NCBI GenBank assembly: GCA_903821365.1
Contig: CAIJKY010000005.1
Span: 1 to 64,000 of the forward strand
Source: an uncultured bacterium
Lineage (GTDB): Bacteria > Patescibacteriota > Saccharimonadia > Saccharimonadales > Saccharimonadaceae
Direction: 5' to 3'
DNA length: 64,000 nucleotides
The notes beneath the pieces are model-generated. The model had not been told where the DNA came from. It ran no database searches and saw only the letters and a list, made by a program, of their open reading frames with translations. The translations under genes and the position numbers were made by a program. Shown here piece by piece: positions 9,117 through 18,204 of the stretch; positions within the stretch are counted from its first letter, which is position 1, and each line of letters begins with the position of its first letter.

Positions 9117-9147
9117 GCGTTGGCGTCATGCGCATGGGCGCCAACGC
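9117..9147 (-). other. Leader hairpin of cassette 2
   Basis: A perfect 9-bp stem, GCGTTGGCG/CGCCAACGC, has a 13-nt loop in the 5' leader of the 8335 gene. Similar leader hairpins are found before other GC-rich cassettes in the window. Confidence 0.5.
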
Positions 9148-9364
9148 CCCAAAGATGTATATGACATCTCCAGGACAAAAGCGCACATGCGTTAACCAGT
9201 CCAAGTTCAAAAAACTGATGGGTACTACGCTGAGGATAACTCAAGCGCAGCCACAGTTCAACACCTATATGTGTGTATTAAACCATGGCTACGCTTTGTT
9301 GCTTCCTCCTCGCGTAGCATAAGATGCTAACGTGCACGGCTGTCTCTCAACAGCGAATGGACAT

Positions 9365-9393
9365 ATTGTAGTATAAAAACGTATAAAAGTCAA
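9365..9393 (-). promoter_or_regulatory. Leftward promoter, probably of cassette 2
   Basis: On the minus strand TTGACT (9388-9393), a 17-bp spacer and TACAAT (9365-9370) form a good sigma70-type promoter. The 13 bases 9382-9394 (minus ATTGACTTTTATA) recur exactly at 39529-39541. The leader would be about 290 nt; nothing coding is seen in it. Confidence 0.65.
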
Positions 9394-9430
9394 TACCTTT
9401 ATGCTTTGTAAGCTGTAAAATCATATATAC

Positions 9431-9459
9431 TTGACGTAAAGTAAACAATGTGCTAATGT
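9431..9459 (+). promoter_or_regulatory. Rightward promoter of the 9499 gene
   Basis: TTGACG (9431-9436), 17 bp and TAATGT (9454-9459) lie about 40 nt upstream of the start codon, divergent from the 9365-9393 promoter. No clear Shine-Dalgarno precedes the ATG at 9499. Confidence 0.65.
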
Positions 9460-9498
9460 CTATCTATACACAAAGTATAAAAACTAAAAAATATCTAT

Positions 9499-11493
9499 AT
9501 GACTACTTCACCAGAATCACACCGCAGCCCCGAACCATTCTCGCCAAGTGCCGAGCAGCTTGCTGCTGCAAACGTTGATTCAATTGATGAATTTCGTGAC
9601 TACCAGCATGACGCCGAGGCGCATGAGATCATTAGTGCCACAAGTCCATCAAACCAAGCTGAGCGTCTCCGTGCGCTACAAACTAGCGAGAAGAAGACCA
9701 TCGACGCCTACCTAGAAGCCAAAGGCATCCCCGCCGGCGACTTCCGTGACGCCCTCGCTGCCCGTTACGCTGAAAACTCATACTACGCCATCTCGAACGC
9801 CGACTGGCACTTGGGTAATTTTGAAGTAATTGGCCAAGACGAAGAGGGGAATGACATCCACGAAGAGACTACCCAAAGCGGTCGCGATGCCGCTCAAGAC
9901 TCGTACGAAACTTTCGCCCGAGGCTACACTGTCGCCACGCCAAACGCCGCCGACGCCCCAACCGGCTACATCGACCCGCCAACCCTGACCAACCTCGACC
10001 CGACCACTGTTCTTAACTTCAAGCCAAATCTCGACCCACCAACGGTCAATATCAACCCGAACAACGGCAACACTTTAGATCCACCAACCATCCCAGATCT
10101 ACAACCAGTAAAGTCGCAAGGTGAAATTTACCGTGAAGGCTTGGACACTGATCCAAGATTCATAAAAGCGCAAGAAAACTTCGAAAATGCTCGCGATGAG
10201 CTGGCTAAACTAGCGGCTCGCCGTTCTGGTAAGCTAATGTCGCCGAAACTCCGTGAACTTCAGGTGGCCTTACGCGCTAATTACAACCACTCTTTAGTCG
10301 AACTAAAAGCCTTTGAATTCCGTGCCTACGAGCTCGACAACCCAGTTAATCCAAGCGACCCAGATGCAAGCGCCGAACAGGCTCAACGATTTGCAGTAGA
10401 GCTTGCATTGCAGGCCGAATTTGAGCTCACCAACGCAACCAACGAAGCAATCAAAGAAACACCGCTCGGCAAGCTCTGTAATTCAGCCGCTGTCCAATGG
10501 ATGATTACTGGTAACACCACAACACGTATCGCTAAAGGTGTCGCTGTCGGTGCTTTGATAGGTGGTGCCGGTGCGCTTATCGCTGGTGCCGGTGCAGGTG
10601 CCGGCGTTGTCGCTGGAATTGGTATGGGCGCAAAACTAGTCAAAAACTTCGCAGTCCGTGACGCTAAAAAAGGTCAAGCCTTAGATACATCGGATATCAA
10701 CGACCAGGCAGCGCACACCCATGCTCTTAATGACCACGCAGACTATGCCAACACCCAAGCCGAGACCATGAAAAGCGTTCTTAGGGAAAAAGCCACCACC
10801 TATGAAGCCGCCGTTCGCAAAGAGCAAAGCAAGCGCCGTCGATCTGCAGCCTTCGCTATGGGTACCATCGCGATTGGTGCTGCTGCAGCTGACGCGATTG
10901 GCCATCTCAGCGGTGTATTTGGCAGTGCCGACACCCCGAACTACGAAGACGACCCAAGCCTAGCGCCTCCCGGCTCGCTTGAGACGAACGGTCCAGCACC
11001 AGTGACAAATGTCCCACTTGAAACTGACCGTGGTGGCACTATCTATGACGTACCAAAAACACCCGAGACTGGCCTAGGGAGTGGTGCTAATTCAGGCGCA
11101 AGCATAGGCACAACAGAGACGAGTACTGGTGCTGGTGTCGACTCTAGCACAGATACGGGCGTAGACTCTTCTGGTGCCAGTGATGTAGTAGGGAACAGTG
11201 CCCACTCGGGTATTGGCGAAATAGCGAGCAACAGCGGCGTGGCCTCTGGTGTCAGCCCTGAAGTTGGCGCAAACGGTCTCCACATCGAAAAAGGTGATGG
11301 TTGGTTTAAAGTCATGAAAGACATCGTGCCTGTTAACCAGCGCGCAGATGTATTGCAAGCCTCTGGCCGCGAATTGACGCGTGCTGGCTATGCATACTTT
11401 GACCAAGCTCGTGGCGAGTACGGCCTCAAAATGCCAAGCAGTGGCGTATTGTCACAACGTGCCATCGATATTCTGACAAGCCACGTTAAATAG
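9499..11493 (+). CDS. Large putative membrane/surface protein of unknown function
   Basis: The 664-residue protein is not recognised. It has a hydrophilic N-terminal half, a Pro/Asn/Thr segment near 152-204 with repeated DPPT units (DPPTLTNLDP, LDPPTVNINP, LDPPTIPDLQ), a helical region to about 330, a Gly/Ala-rich hydrophobic stretch near 345-385 that could insert in the membrane, a second weak hydrophobic segment near 450-475, a Ser/Gly/Thr low-complexity linker (480-585) and a compact C-terminal domain (about 588-664) beginning HIEKGDGWFKV, which resembles a small peptidoglycan- or repeat-type domain without a clear match. No signal peptide is visible. Codon use matches native genes. Downstream is a small DUF5663 gene. 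Confidence 0.7.
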   Translation: MTTSPESHRSPEPFSPSAEQLAAANVDSIDEFRDYQHDAEAHEIISATSPSNQAERLRALQTSEKKTIDAYLEAKGIPAGDFRDALAARYAENSYYAISNADWHLGNFEVIGQDEEGNDIHEETTQSGRDAAQDSYETFARGYTVATPNAADAPTGYIDPPTLTNLDPTTVLNFKPNLDPPTVNINPNNGNTLDPPTIPDLQPVKSQGEIYREGLDTDPRFIKAQENFENARDELAKLAARRSGKLMSPKLRELQVALRANYNHSLVELKAFEFRAYELDNPVNPSDPDASAEQAQRFAVELALQAEFELTNATNEAIKETPLGKLCNSAAVQWMITGNTTTRIAKGVAVGALIGGAGALIAGAGAGAGVVAGIGMGAKLVKNFAVRDAKKGQALDTSDINDQAAHTHALNDHADYANTQAETMKSVLREKATTYEAAVRKEQSKRRRSAAFAMGTIAIGAAAADAIGHLSGVFGSADTPNYEDDPSLAPPGSLETNGPAPVTNVPLETDRGGTIYDVPKTPETGLGSGANSGASIGTTETSTGAGVDSSTDTGVDSSGASDVVGNSAHSGIGEIASNSGVASGVSPEVGANGLHIEKGDGWFKVMKDIVPVNQRADVLQASGRELTRAGYAYFDQARGEYGLKMPSSGVLSQRAIDILTSHVK

Positions 11494-11559
11494 TTTTCGC
11501 GCCACAGTACGGCATCTGACAACTGTTATGGTAAAATAAACACATAAACGAGGGTTCCT

Positions 11560-11904
11560 ATGCAACCATTTCAACTAGACGATACCTTTTTACAAGAACT
11601 TGGACTTGGCACACTGCCTGAAGATCAGAAGCGTGAATTTTTGGCGCATACGCTCGAAACACTTGAAGTGCGCGTTGGTACGAAATTATCACAAGGCATG
11701 AGTGAGCAGCAACTAGCTGAGTTTGAACGCCTGACTCCAACTCCTGAAGATAGCACCGAAGACGCACAAAAGAAGCAACAACAAGCGCTCGAATGGCTCC
11801 AAACCAATCGACCAGATTATAAGGATGTTGTTGCCGGTGAGCTTGAATCACTAAAAACTGAGATTAAGAACAATAGTAATGCAATTTTGGAGCAGGCCGC
11901 GTAA
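11560..11904 (+). CDS. DUF5663 domain protein
   Basis: The 114-residue acidic, helical protein opens with LDDTFLQELGLGTLPEDQK and continues FLAHTLETLEVRVGTKL, the signature of the DUF5663 family, which I associate with Saccharibacteria and related Patescibacteria. Function unknown. GAGGGTTCCT precedes the ATG and a TAAAAT box lies about 27 nt upstream. Confidence 0.75.
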   Translation: MQPFQLDDTFLQELGLGTLPEDQKREFLAHTLETLEVRVGTKLSQGMSEQQLAEFERLTPTPEDSTEDAQKKQQQALEWLQTNRPDYKDVVAGELESLKTEIKNNSNAILEQAA

Positions 11905-11922
11905 AACCTTGCTGCAGATGCT

Positions 11923-12852
11923 TTATATGATCTGGACGCCTCGCAGAAATGCGGCGGCGTCCATTTCTTTTTTGCCGGCTGGTTTGAGGCGATTAACGAC
12001 AAGTTGACCGTCGATGGTGTGAACAATGAGTTGGCGTTTGTCGTTCGAAGCGGTGATGGTGCCCGGCTGCACTGTACTGGCATCAAACTGAGCAGTGGCT
12101 TCGGTAACGAGAATATCGCGATCAAAGGCGCGGATTTTGCTGCCAGGCCAGCCAAGGAAAGCTCGGACTTCGCGGGCGAGGACGCTGGCAGACTTTTCGG
12201 CGGGAAGTAATAAGCCGTCGGCTTTAGTAAGTTTGCGTGAATAGCTTGTGCCTGTGGTTGGTTGCGGTTGTGGCGTGATGCTGCCATCAAGGTAGCCGGG
12301 AATGGTACGCGCAAGGAGTGCGGCACTTAGCTGTATGAGGGCATCGGTCAGAACGGGGGTAGTGATGGTATCGTCGAGCGGATAAGTGGCTTGGGCGAGC
12401 AGTGGGCCTTGGTCCATTTTTTCAACTAAGAGCATTAAGCTGACGCCCGACTGAGCTTGGCCGGACAGTACGGCGAAAGTGATTGGGTCGGCGCCGCGCC
12501 ACTCGGGAAGAAGTGAGAAATGACTGTTCACGATGCCAAGCGGGAAGCTGTCGATGATGGCGCGACTGACGATGATGCCGTAGTCAATCAAGATGGCGAG
12601 GCGGCTGGCAAATTGCTGCCTAGCGATCAGCTGGTCAAGCTCATGGCGATCGGCGGCGAATAACAGCGGCAGGTTGTGTAAATGCGCGACGCTTATGACG
12701 GGCGCATCGGCTTTGTGGTGTTCGGGGTTGGGCTTGGTAACGACAGCTTCGATGGTGAACGACTCCAGGAGAAGCGTTAATGATGCCGCGGCAACGGGGC
12801 CGGTGCCAAAAAACACCACTGATGGCTTGTCGAGAGGTGCGACGGTGGTCAT
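11923..12852 (-). CDS. fmt: Methionyl-tRNA formyltransferase
   Basis: The 309-residue enzyme formylates Met-tRNAi with 10-formyl-THF. The N-terminal formyltransferase domain has VVFFGTGPVAA and the SLLPEWRGADPI stretch that holds the folate-binding region; catalytic Asn and His are in NSHFSLLP. The C-terminal OB-like domain follows from about residue 205. It starts 2 nt after the def stop, so def and fmt are coupled, the classical arrangement: formyl is added by one and removed by the other. Confidence 0.93.
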   Translation of the reverse strand: MTTVAPLDKPSVVFFGTGPVAAASLTLLLESFTIEAVVTKPNPEHHKADAPVISVAHLHNLPLLFAADRHELDQLIARQQFASRLAILIDYGIIVSRAIIDSFPLGIVNSHFSLLPEWRGADPITFAVLSGQAQSGVSLMLLVEKMDQGPLLAQATYPLDDTITTPVLTDALIQLSAALLARTIPGYLDGSITPQPQPTTGTSYSRKLTKADGLLLPAEKSASVLAREVRAFLGWPGSKIRAFDRDILVTEATAQFDASTVQPGTITASNDKRQLIVHTIDGQLVVNRLKPAGKKEMDAAAFLRGVQII

Positions 12853-12854
12853 TG

Positions 12855-13433
12855 TTAGAGGCTTTCGCTCAGGATGCCTGAGGCTTCGACGGATGAATAG
12901 GGGATGGCCTGCAAATGACCGTCTTCGTTGAGATGGAAGAAACCGTTTTTATCGGTGACGTGGTCGACGAAGAGCAAGCCGTTTGTGTGGTCGATTTCGT
13001 GCTGGAGGACGCGAGCAAGAAAGCCTTCGGCTTTGACGCGAATCTCTTGGCCATTCAGGTTGAGAGCTTTGATTTTGACGGCGGGGTAGCGAGGGACGAG
13101 ACCATAGATGTCGAGGACGCTGAGACAGCCTTCATGGTCGTATTCGGGTTTGCCACTGGTTTGGATGACTTCGGGGTTAATGAGTGCGAGGAAACTGCGG
13201 TCTTCTTTGTCTTCAAAATCATTGCGGATAACGACGACTCGCTCCAAGCGGTTGATCTGGACAGCAGCGAGCGCAACGCCGAGTTCGTGGTGGCGACTGG
13301 CCTCCCAATCGAGCGTGGCTGATTCCATATCATGGACGAGCTGGCGCGTAGCATCAGTCACCTCGCGCACTTTATGTGAGCGTTCGCGCAGGGTTGGATT
13401 GGGCAGGGTGATGATTGATGCTTTTGTTGCCAT
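12855..13433 (-). CDS. def: Peptide deformylase
   Basis: The protein of 192 residues carries the three deformylase motifs: GVALAAVQI (motif 1, usually GxGLAAxQ, here a Val in place of the second Gly), EGCLSV (metal Cys) and QHEIDH (metal His pair and catalytic Glu). It removes the formyl group from nascent chains. The ATG at 13433 is chosen because TATAAT (minus strand, 13442-13447) ends 8 nt before it, implying a leaderless start within the priA-def gap. It forms an operon with fmt. Confidence 0.93.
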   Translation of the reverse strand: MATKASIITLPNPTLRERSHKVREVTDATRQLVHDMESATLDWEASRHHELGVALAAVQINRLERVVVIRNDFEDKEDRSFLALINPEVIQTSGKPEYDHEGCLSVLDIYGLVPRYPAVKIKALNLNGQEIRVKAEGFLARVLQHEIDHTNGLLFVDHVTDKNGFFHLNEDGHLQAIPYSSVEASGILSESL

Positions 13434-13461
13434 AGATTGCAATTATACCAGATGTGGCGGC

Positions 13462-15393
13462 TTAACTTAAGAGGCTATGAGGATCAAGCTCAACGTGCCA
13501 GTTTGTTGGAATTTCACGGGCGATCGTTTGCAGTAGTTGGCGGCGTGGGCTGCGTACGGTGACCTGCCAGCGATAGACGCCGCGCAGACGCTCATAAAAG
13601 GCTGGTGTTGGACCGATGACGATTGCATCAGGGTGGTCAGCTTTGATTTTTGCGGCGACCATGCGGCTCCCTCGTACGGCGGCGGCTTCGGTTTTGTAGC
13701 TACAGATAGCTTTGAGCAAATAGCTGAACGGAGGGTAATGGCCGCGTTGGCGTTGGATAATCTCATCCGCATAAAACGCCTGATATGACTCGTGTGTTCC
13801 GCAGATAATCGCTGCTTCATCTGGGCGATAGGTTTGAACAAAAACTTCGGTCGCATGGTCTTGGCGGCCAACGCGTCCAGCGGCTTGAGCGATGAGCTGG
13901 AAGGTACGTTCACGGGCGCTGTAGTCGGGCATTAGTAGGCCAGTATCAGCTTGGACGATGCCGACAATACCTAGCTTGGGGAGGTCGAGGCCTTTTGCGA
14001 GCAATTGAGTGCCAATGATGATGTCAACATCGCCATCGTAAAGGGCTTGATACTGGTCGTGGAGTTGCTGTCCTTTTTCGGCATCGGCGTCAAAGCGGCC
14101 AACGCGTGCGCGTGGAAATAGTTTTGCGACCTCATTTTCAATTCGTTTGGTGCCAATACCACGAAAAACAACATCAGCTTTGTGGCAGATGGGGCAGTTG
14201 GGCGGGATGGGCCCAGTGAAGCCACAAAGATGGCAGCGGAGCTGGCCGCTATCGGCGTGAAGTGTAAGGGTGAGGTGACAGGTGTCACATTCAGCATGCC
14301 AACCGCATTGCTGACAGAGTGTTGAGCCTGCAGTGCCACGTCGATTGTGAAATAAAAGCGCTTGGCGACCCTGACTGAGATGTGACTGCATTGCTTCAAT
14401 GAGCGGTGTTGCTAGAATCGGGTTACGGCTAAAATACGGCCGTTTGGTGGCGTCAATAATAGTGACAGTGGGCACATGGAGTGCTTTGGCGCGCTTGGTG
14501 AGCCCAACGACGAGACCGGACTGCTGGGCGATATAAAAATCACTGATATTTGGCGTTGCGCTGCCGAGTACTAAATGGGCACCGGCTGCCGTGGCGATAA
14601 TTCGGGCCGCGCGGGCGGCTTGATAGCGCGGCTGCTGTTCTTGTTTGTAGGATGGCTCATGGCATTCGTCGATAATGATGGCGCCAAGATTCTGTACTGG
14701 CATAAATAAGGCCGAACGAGGGCCAATGATAATATGCGGCTCGTCGGCATGGAGAATAGTCTGCCATGCTTGGTGTCGCGCCGATTCGGTCATTTGCGAG
14801 TGCGTGGCGATAACGTTTGTGAAGTGGCTCGTGAACTCGGCAACCAGCTGTGGTGTCAATGATATTTCGGGTGTTAAAACGATGACTGATTTGCCGGCTG
14901 TGAGGAGGCTGCGAGCGAGTTCAATATAGACGGCCGTCTTGCCGCTACCCGTGATGCCATGCAACAGAACGGTCTCTTTTTGTGCGCGCTGTATCGCCTC
15001 TAATGCTTGCTGCTGTTCTGTATTGAGTACATAATTTGTTCTTTCTCTAACAGGGTTAGATGCACTAGTTTTAGACAGTCGGCGCTGTTTTTCGAGTCCA
15101 CTGGGTAACATGGTTTGCAGCACAGTTGCTAAATGAACACTATAATAATCAGCCATCCATATGGCCGTTTGCAGCAGCGCTTTTGGCAGAGGGATTGGAT
15201 CGATAATGGCAGCAATTGGTTTCGTTTCGTAGTGGGGCTTGGCAACCTTTTTCCAGACGACTGCGAGTGCGTGCGACTGCCCGATGCTCACGCGAATAAT
15301 AGTGCCGGGCGCTACGGCCTCGGCACTGGCATAAGTCAACATGGTTGAGCCGGTGCGAACAATTCGCAGCGGCGCTACTTCGTAATAAAACAT
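13462..15393 (-). CDS. priA: Primosomal protein N' (replication restart helicase PriA)
   Basis: The protein of about 643 residues has the N-terminal DNA 3'-end-binding region, Walker A GITGSGKTAVY, Walker B as DECHE, and the eight-cysteine zinc module (CQQCGWHAECDTC, then CHLC and CPIC) inserted between helicase motifs, followed by the helicase C domain and the PriA C-terminal domain. It reloads replication forks. The ATG at 15393 is chosen since TATAAT ends 10 nt upstream. It reads toward def-fmt. Confidence 0.94.
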   Translation of the reverse strand: MFYYEVAPLRIVRTGSTMLTYASAEAVAPGTIIRVSIGQSHALAVVWKKVAKPHYETKPIAAIIDPIPLPKALLQTAIWMADYYSVHLATVLQTMLPSGLEKQRRLSKTSASNPVRERTNYVLNTEQQQALEAIQRAQKETVLLHGITGSGKTAVYIELARSLLTAGKSVIVLTPEISLTPQLVAEFTSHFTNVIATHSQMTESARHQAWQTILHADEPHIIIGPRSALFMPVQNLGAIIIDECHEPSYKQEQQPRYQAARAARIIATAAGAHLVLGSATPNISDFYIAQQSGLVVGLTKRAKALHVPTVTIIDATKRPYFSRNPILATPLIEAMQSHLSQGRQALLFHNRRGTAGSTLCQQCGWHAECDTCHLTLTLHADSGQLRCHLCGFTGPIPPNCPICHKADVVFRGIGTKRIENEVAKLFPRARVGRFDADAEKGQQLHDQYQALYDGDVDIIIGTQLLAKGLDLPKLGIVGIVQADTGLLMPDYSARERTFQLIAQAAGRVGRQDHATEVFVQTYRPDEAAIICGTHESYQAFYADEIIQRQRGHYPPFSYLLKAICSYKTEAAAVRGSRMVAAKIKADHPDAIVIGPTPAFYERLRGVYRWQVTVRSPRRQLLQTIAREIPTNWHVELDPHSLLS

Positions 15394-15474
15394 AACATGA
15401 TTGATTATAGGCCATGCCTGACGAGCAGTAGTATGTTTGGCATGATTGGCGGTACTGTTTATACTTATAAGCAT

Positions 15475-15960
15475 ATGAACTTTATAAATCGAACTATGGC
15501 GGGGGAGCAGCTTGCCGAGACGCTTAGCCGCTACCGTTTTGTCAGCACTATGGCTATTGCCGTCGATGAGGCGTCACTGCTTGTAGCTCGTGAGGTTGCG
15601 GCAGTACTACATAGCGGGCTATTGCTGCTTGTTCAAAGCGGTGAGCAGCCGGCGTCGCTTGAAGAGGCTAGCGGCAGCGATAAAAAAAGAGTGTTTAGCG
15701 TCCAGAATGAGCAATATCTGCTCGGCGATAGTGGCAAGATTGATCAACGATTATTGCGTCACCAAACCGTTATGATCGTTGCGGACAGCGCGCGAAAGCA
15801 GACTGAAATCGAGAGAGTACGCCGTTTGCTAAAAGCACTGAAGTTGCAAGAAACTATGCTTGTGGCTCCGGCTGGCGATACATCGTATGATGACGATCGT
15901 CTTCCTGAGCAACGTGCACTTCGCGCTATGCTTCGCCAGAACTGTCTGTACTGGCGTTAG
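15475..15960 (+). CDS. Degenerate phosphoribosyltransferase-like protein
   Basis: The protein of about 161 residues begins FINRTMAGEQLAETLSRYRF, much like stand-alone PRTases (DRxxAGxxLAxxL), and its strand-helix pattern fits a PRTase fold. The PRPP-binding loop, normally VxVVDDGxATG, is replaced by VMIVADSARKQTEI, without the two Asp or the Gly-Thr. The active site is therefore probably lost. TATACT lies 9 nt upstream of ATG 15475; a second ATG at 15496 is possible. It is divergent from priA. Role unknown. Confidence 0.55.
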   Translation: MNFINRTMAGEQLAETLSRYRFVSTMAIAVDEASLLVAREVAAVLHSGLLLLVQSGEQPASLEEASGSDKKRVFSVQNEQYLLGDSGKIDQRLLRHQTVMIVADSARKQTEIERVRRLLKALKLQETMLVAPAGDTSYDDDRLPEQRALRAMLRQNCLYWR

Positions 15961-16177
15961 CTTTTGGTCTCTTCGAACCGTTAAGGCTCTGAAAAATGCC
16001 GCCGAAGCGGGTTGCGGACTAATCAAAATGAATGTAGAATAAATGGCAACGCCCCAGCGTGAACGATCGAGTGCCAAACACTTGCAAGTAACCTGCTGTG
16101 CGGCATCCTGACTAGTCCCATGTAGATTTAGACAGACGTGACATACTTTAAATACGTCAAGACGGGAGGCGACCATA

Positions 16178-16474
16178 ATGTTAGACGTTTTCATTACATC
16201 CCGTGTGCGCCGCAAAATTGTGGTTGTATACGCTAAATATCCTGATTTCAAAACGCATGTGCGTGGGCTGGCGAAGCTTATCAAAGAAGACCCAGGCAAT
16301 ATTCAACGCGAACTGAAGCGTCTCGAAAAAGCTGGTTTTTTGACGAGCGAGCGCCAGGCCAATACTAAGATTTACTCGACGAATCGTCACTTCGCTATTT
16401 TTAAAGAGCTACAAAGCATTGTTTTAAAGAGCCAGCAAATGTCTCAAAAGAAAACAAAACGCGCAGCTCCGTAA
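16178..16474 (+). CDS. Winged helix-turn-helix transcriptional regulator
   Basis: The 98-residue protein is one wHTH domain: FKTHVRGLAKLIKEDPGNIQ (helices 2-3), RELKRLEKAGFL (recognition helix end and wing) and a basic tail. It resembles ArsR/MarR-type DNA-binding domains without a sensor or metal site. GGGAGG lies 8 nt before the ATG. Upstream, GACGT-14 nt-ACGTC (about 16135-16158) could be its own operator. Confidence 0.75.
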   Translation: MLDVFITSRVRRKIVVVYAKYPDFKTHVRGLAKLIKEDPGNIQRELKRLEKAGFLTSERQANTKIYSTNRHFAIFKELQSIVLKSQQMSQKKTKRAAP

Positions 16475-16536
16475 GTAAGTACTCAGTAGTCTTTTTTACT
16501 GTATCCACTGAGGCCTAAGCAGGCTATAGTTACGAT

Positions 16537-18204
16537 ATGATACAGAGTAGTGGGGGTCAATCACAGGCGCGTCAGCGGCTATTCGAACAGTTGTTAACTG
16601 CGCGCGGTTTTGGTGAGCCTGCCGATCGGGTGGCATATCTTGAGCCTGACTATCAAGCGTTTCGCCACGACCCTTTTTTATTGCCTGACATGGAAGCTGC
16701 CGTAGCACGAATAATTGAAGCCCGTGACGCCCAGCAAAAAGTATTCATTTATGGTGACTACGACATCGATGGCCTCACGGCGACATCAGTATTGCTCGAT
16801 GCCTTGCCAAAATTTGGTATTACTCGATTGGAATCATTTATTCCGAATCGCTTTGTTGAAGGCTATGGACTCACGAAAGACGCCGTCCGACAACTGATTG
16901 ATCGTGGTGCTGAGCTTATTATCACGGTCGACTGTGGTAGCTTGTCGTATGCCGAGATCCAGTATGCGCATGACGCCGGTGTTGATGTTATCGTGACCGA
17001 TCATCACAATGTGGCGCCAAGCATGCCGGTTGCAGTGGCGACTATTAACCCGAAACGACCCGATCATGCCTATCCTTTTATCGATCTTGCAGGTGTTGGG
17101 GTAGCTTTTAAATTAGTGCAAGCGCTACAGAGCCGTATTGATGGAATACCTGCAGGACATGAGAAATGGCTGCTTGATTTAGTGGCACTTGGAACAGTAT
17201 GTGATGTGGTAACGCTCAAGGATGAAAATCGAGCGAATGTCTATTGGGGACTCAAAGTAATGCAAAAAACCCGTCGCCCGGGCATTAAGGCGCTTGCTGC
17301 TGTTACGGGCATCGATGTAGGCGCCATATACGCTCGCCAGTTGGGCTTTGTTTTAGGGCCGCATCTGAACGCTAGTGGACGCCTCGAAACAGCCCAGCGA
17401 AGCTTAGACGTGCTTGTAGCGCCAACAATTGACGCCGGTATGGACGCTGCGGCTATTCTGCGACAAATGAATCTCGATAGGCGAGCCCAACAGGACACCA
17501 TCTTTAAGGCCGCCCGCGAGCAAGCGACGTTGTACGATAAAGACCCGGTACTTGTGTTATCAGATCCTAACTGGTCACATGGCATCATCGGCATCGTTGC
17601 GGCAAAAATCCTTGAGTTATATAAAAAACCAACCTATGTTCTGCAAGAAATGGCCGACCAGACCAAAGGTTCGGCACGGAGTTACGGCGACTTTAGCGCC
17701 GCTGATGCTATTCGTGCTTCCGAAGCGCACATCATCAAAGGTGGTGGCCACAAGCTTGCCGCAGGCGTGACTATGAAAACCGATAAAATCGACGATTTTC
17801 GACGCGCGGTGAATGATTATTTCCGGAGTTTAAACTTGCCGCCACAAGCTCATCTGCTTGATCCAGCAGCTGATGTTTCGCTATCGTCGTTGGATGGCAT
17901 CGACGAGCATCTCGTAACGCTCCTTGAAACAATGGAGCCATTTGGCAACGGCAACCCACAACCAGTCTTTCATTTTAAAGACCTACGAATTTTAGCGCGC
18001 CGTGAACTTGGCGCCGAAAAGACGCACCTCAAGTTAACACTGGGCGATGAGCTTGATCGCGCAATCGACATCATGGCATTTGGAAAAGCCAAGGAAATCA
18101 CTGCACGCGTAGGCAATGTTGTGAGCGCTTGGTGTCATCTTGATATCAATGAATGGAATGGACGCCGCAGCGTGCAGGGCAAGTTACTGAAACTCGATAT
18201 TTAG
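16537..18204 (+). CDS. recJ: Single-stranded-DNA 5'-3' exonuclease RecJ
   Basis: The 555-residue protein has the DHH phosphoesterase motifs: YGDYDIDGLTAT (motif I), VDCGS, and TDHHN (the DHH motif), then DHHA1 with GGGHKLAAG near 405-415, and a C-terminal OB domain. It degrades ssDNA in mismatch repair and recombination. TATAGT ends 6 nt before ATG 16537, a leaderless arrangement. The 3' end overlaps the convergent NYN gene by 4 nt. Confidence 0.94.
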   Translation: MIQSSGGQSQARQRLFEQLLTARGFGEPADRVAYLEPDYQAFRHDPFLLPDMEAAVARIIEARDAQQKVFIYGDYDIDGLTATSVLLDALPKFGITRLESFIPNRFVEGYGLTKDAVRQLIDRGAELIITVDCGSLSYAEIQYAHDAGVDVIVTDHHNVAPSMPVAVATINPKRPDHAYPFIDLAGVGVAFKLVQALQSRIDGIPAGHEKWLLDLVALGTVCDVVTLKDENRANVYWGLKVMQKTRRPGIKALAAVTGIDVGAIYARQLGFVLGPHLNASGRLETAQRSLDVLVAPTIDAGMDAAAILRQMNLDRRAQQDTIFKAAREQATLYDKDPVLVLSDPNWSHGIIGIVAAKILELYKKPTYVLQEMADQTKGSARSYGDFSAADAIRASEAHIIKGGGHKLAAGVTMKTDKIDDFRRAVNDYFRSLNLPPQAHLLDPAADVSLSSLDGIDEHLVTLLETMEPFGNGNPQPVFHFKDLRILARRELGAEKTHLKLTLGDELDRAIDIMAFGKAKEITARVGNVVSAWCHLDINEWNGRRSVQGKLLKLDI

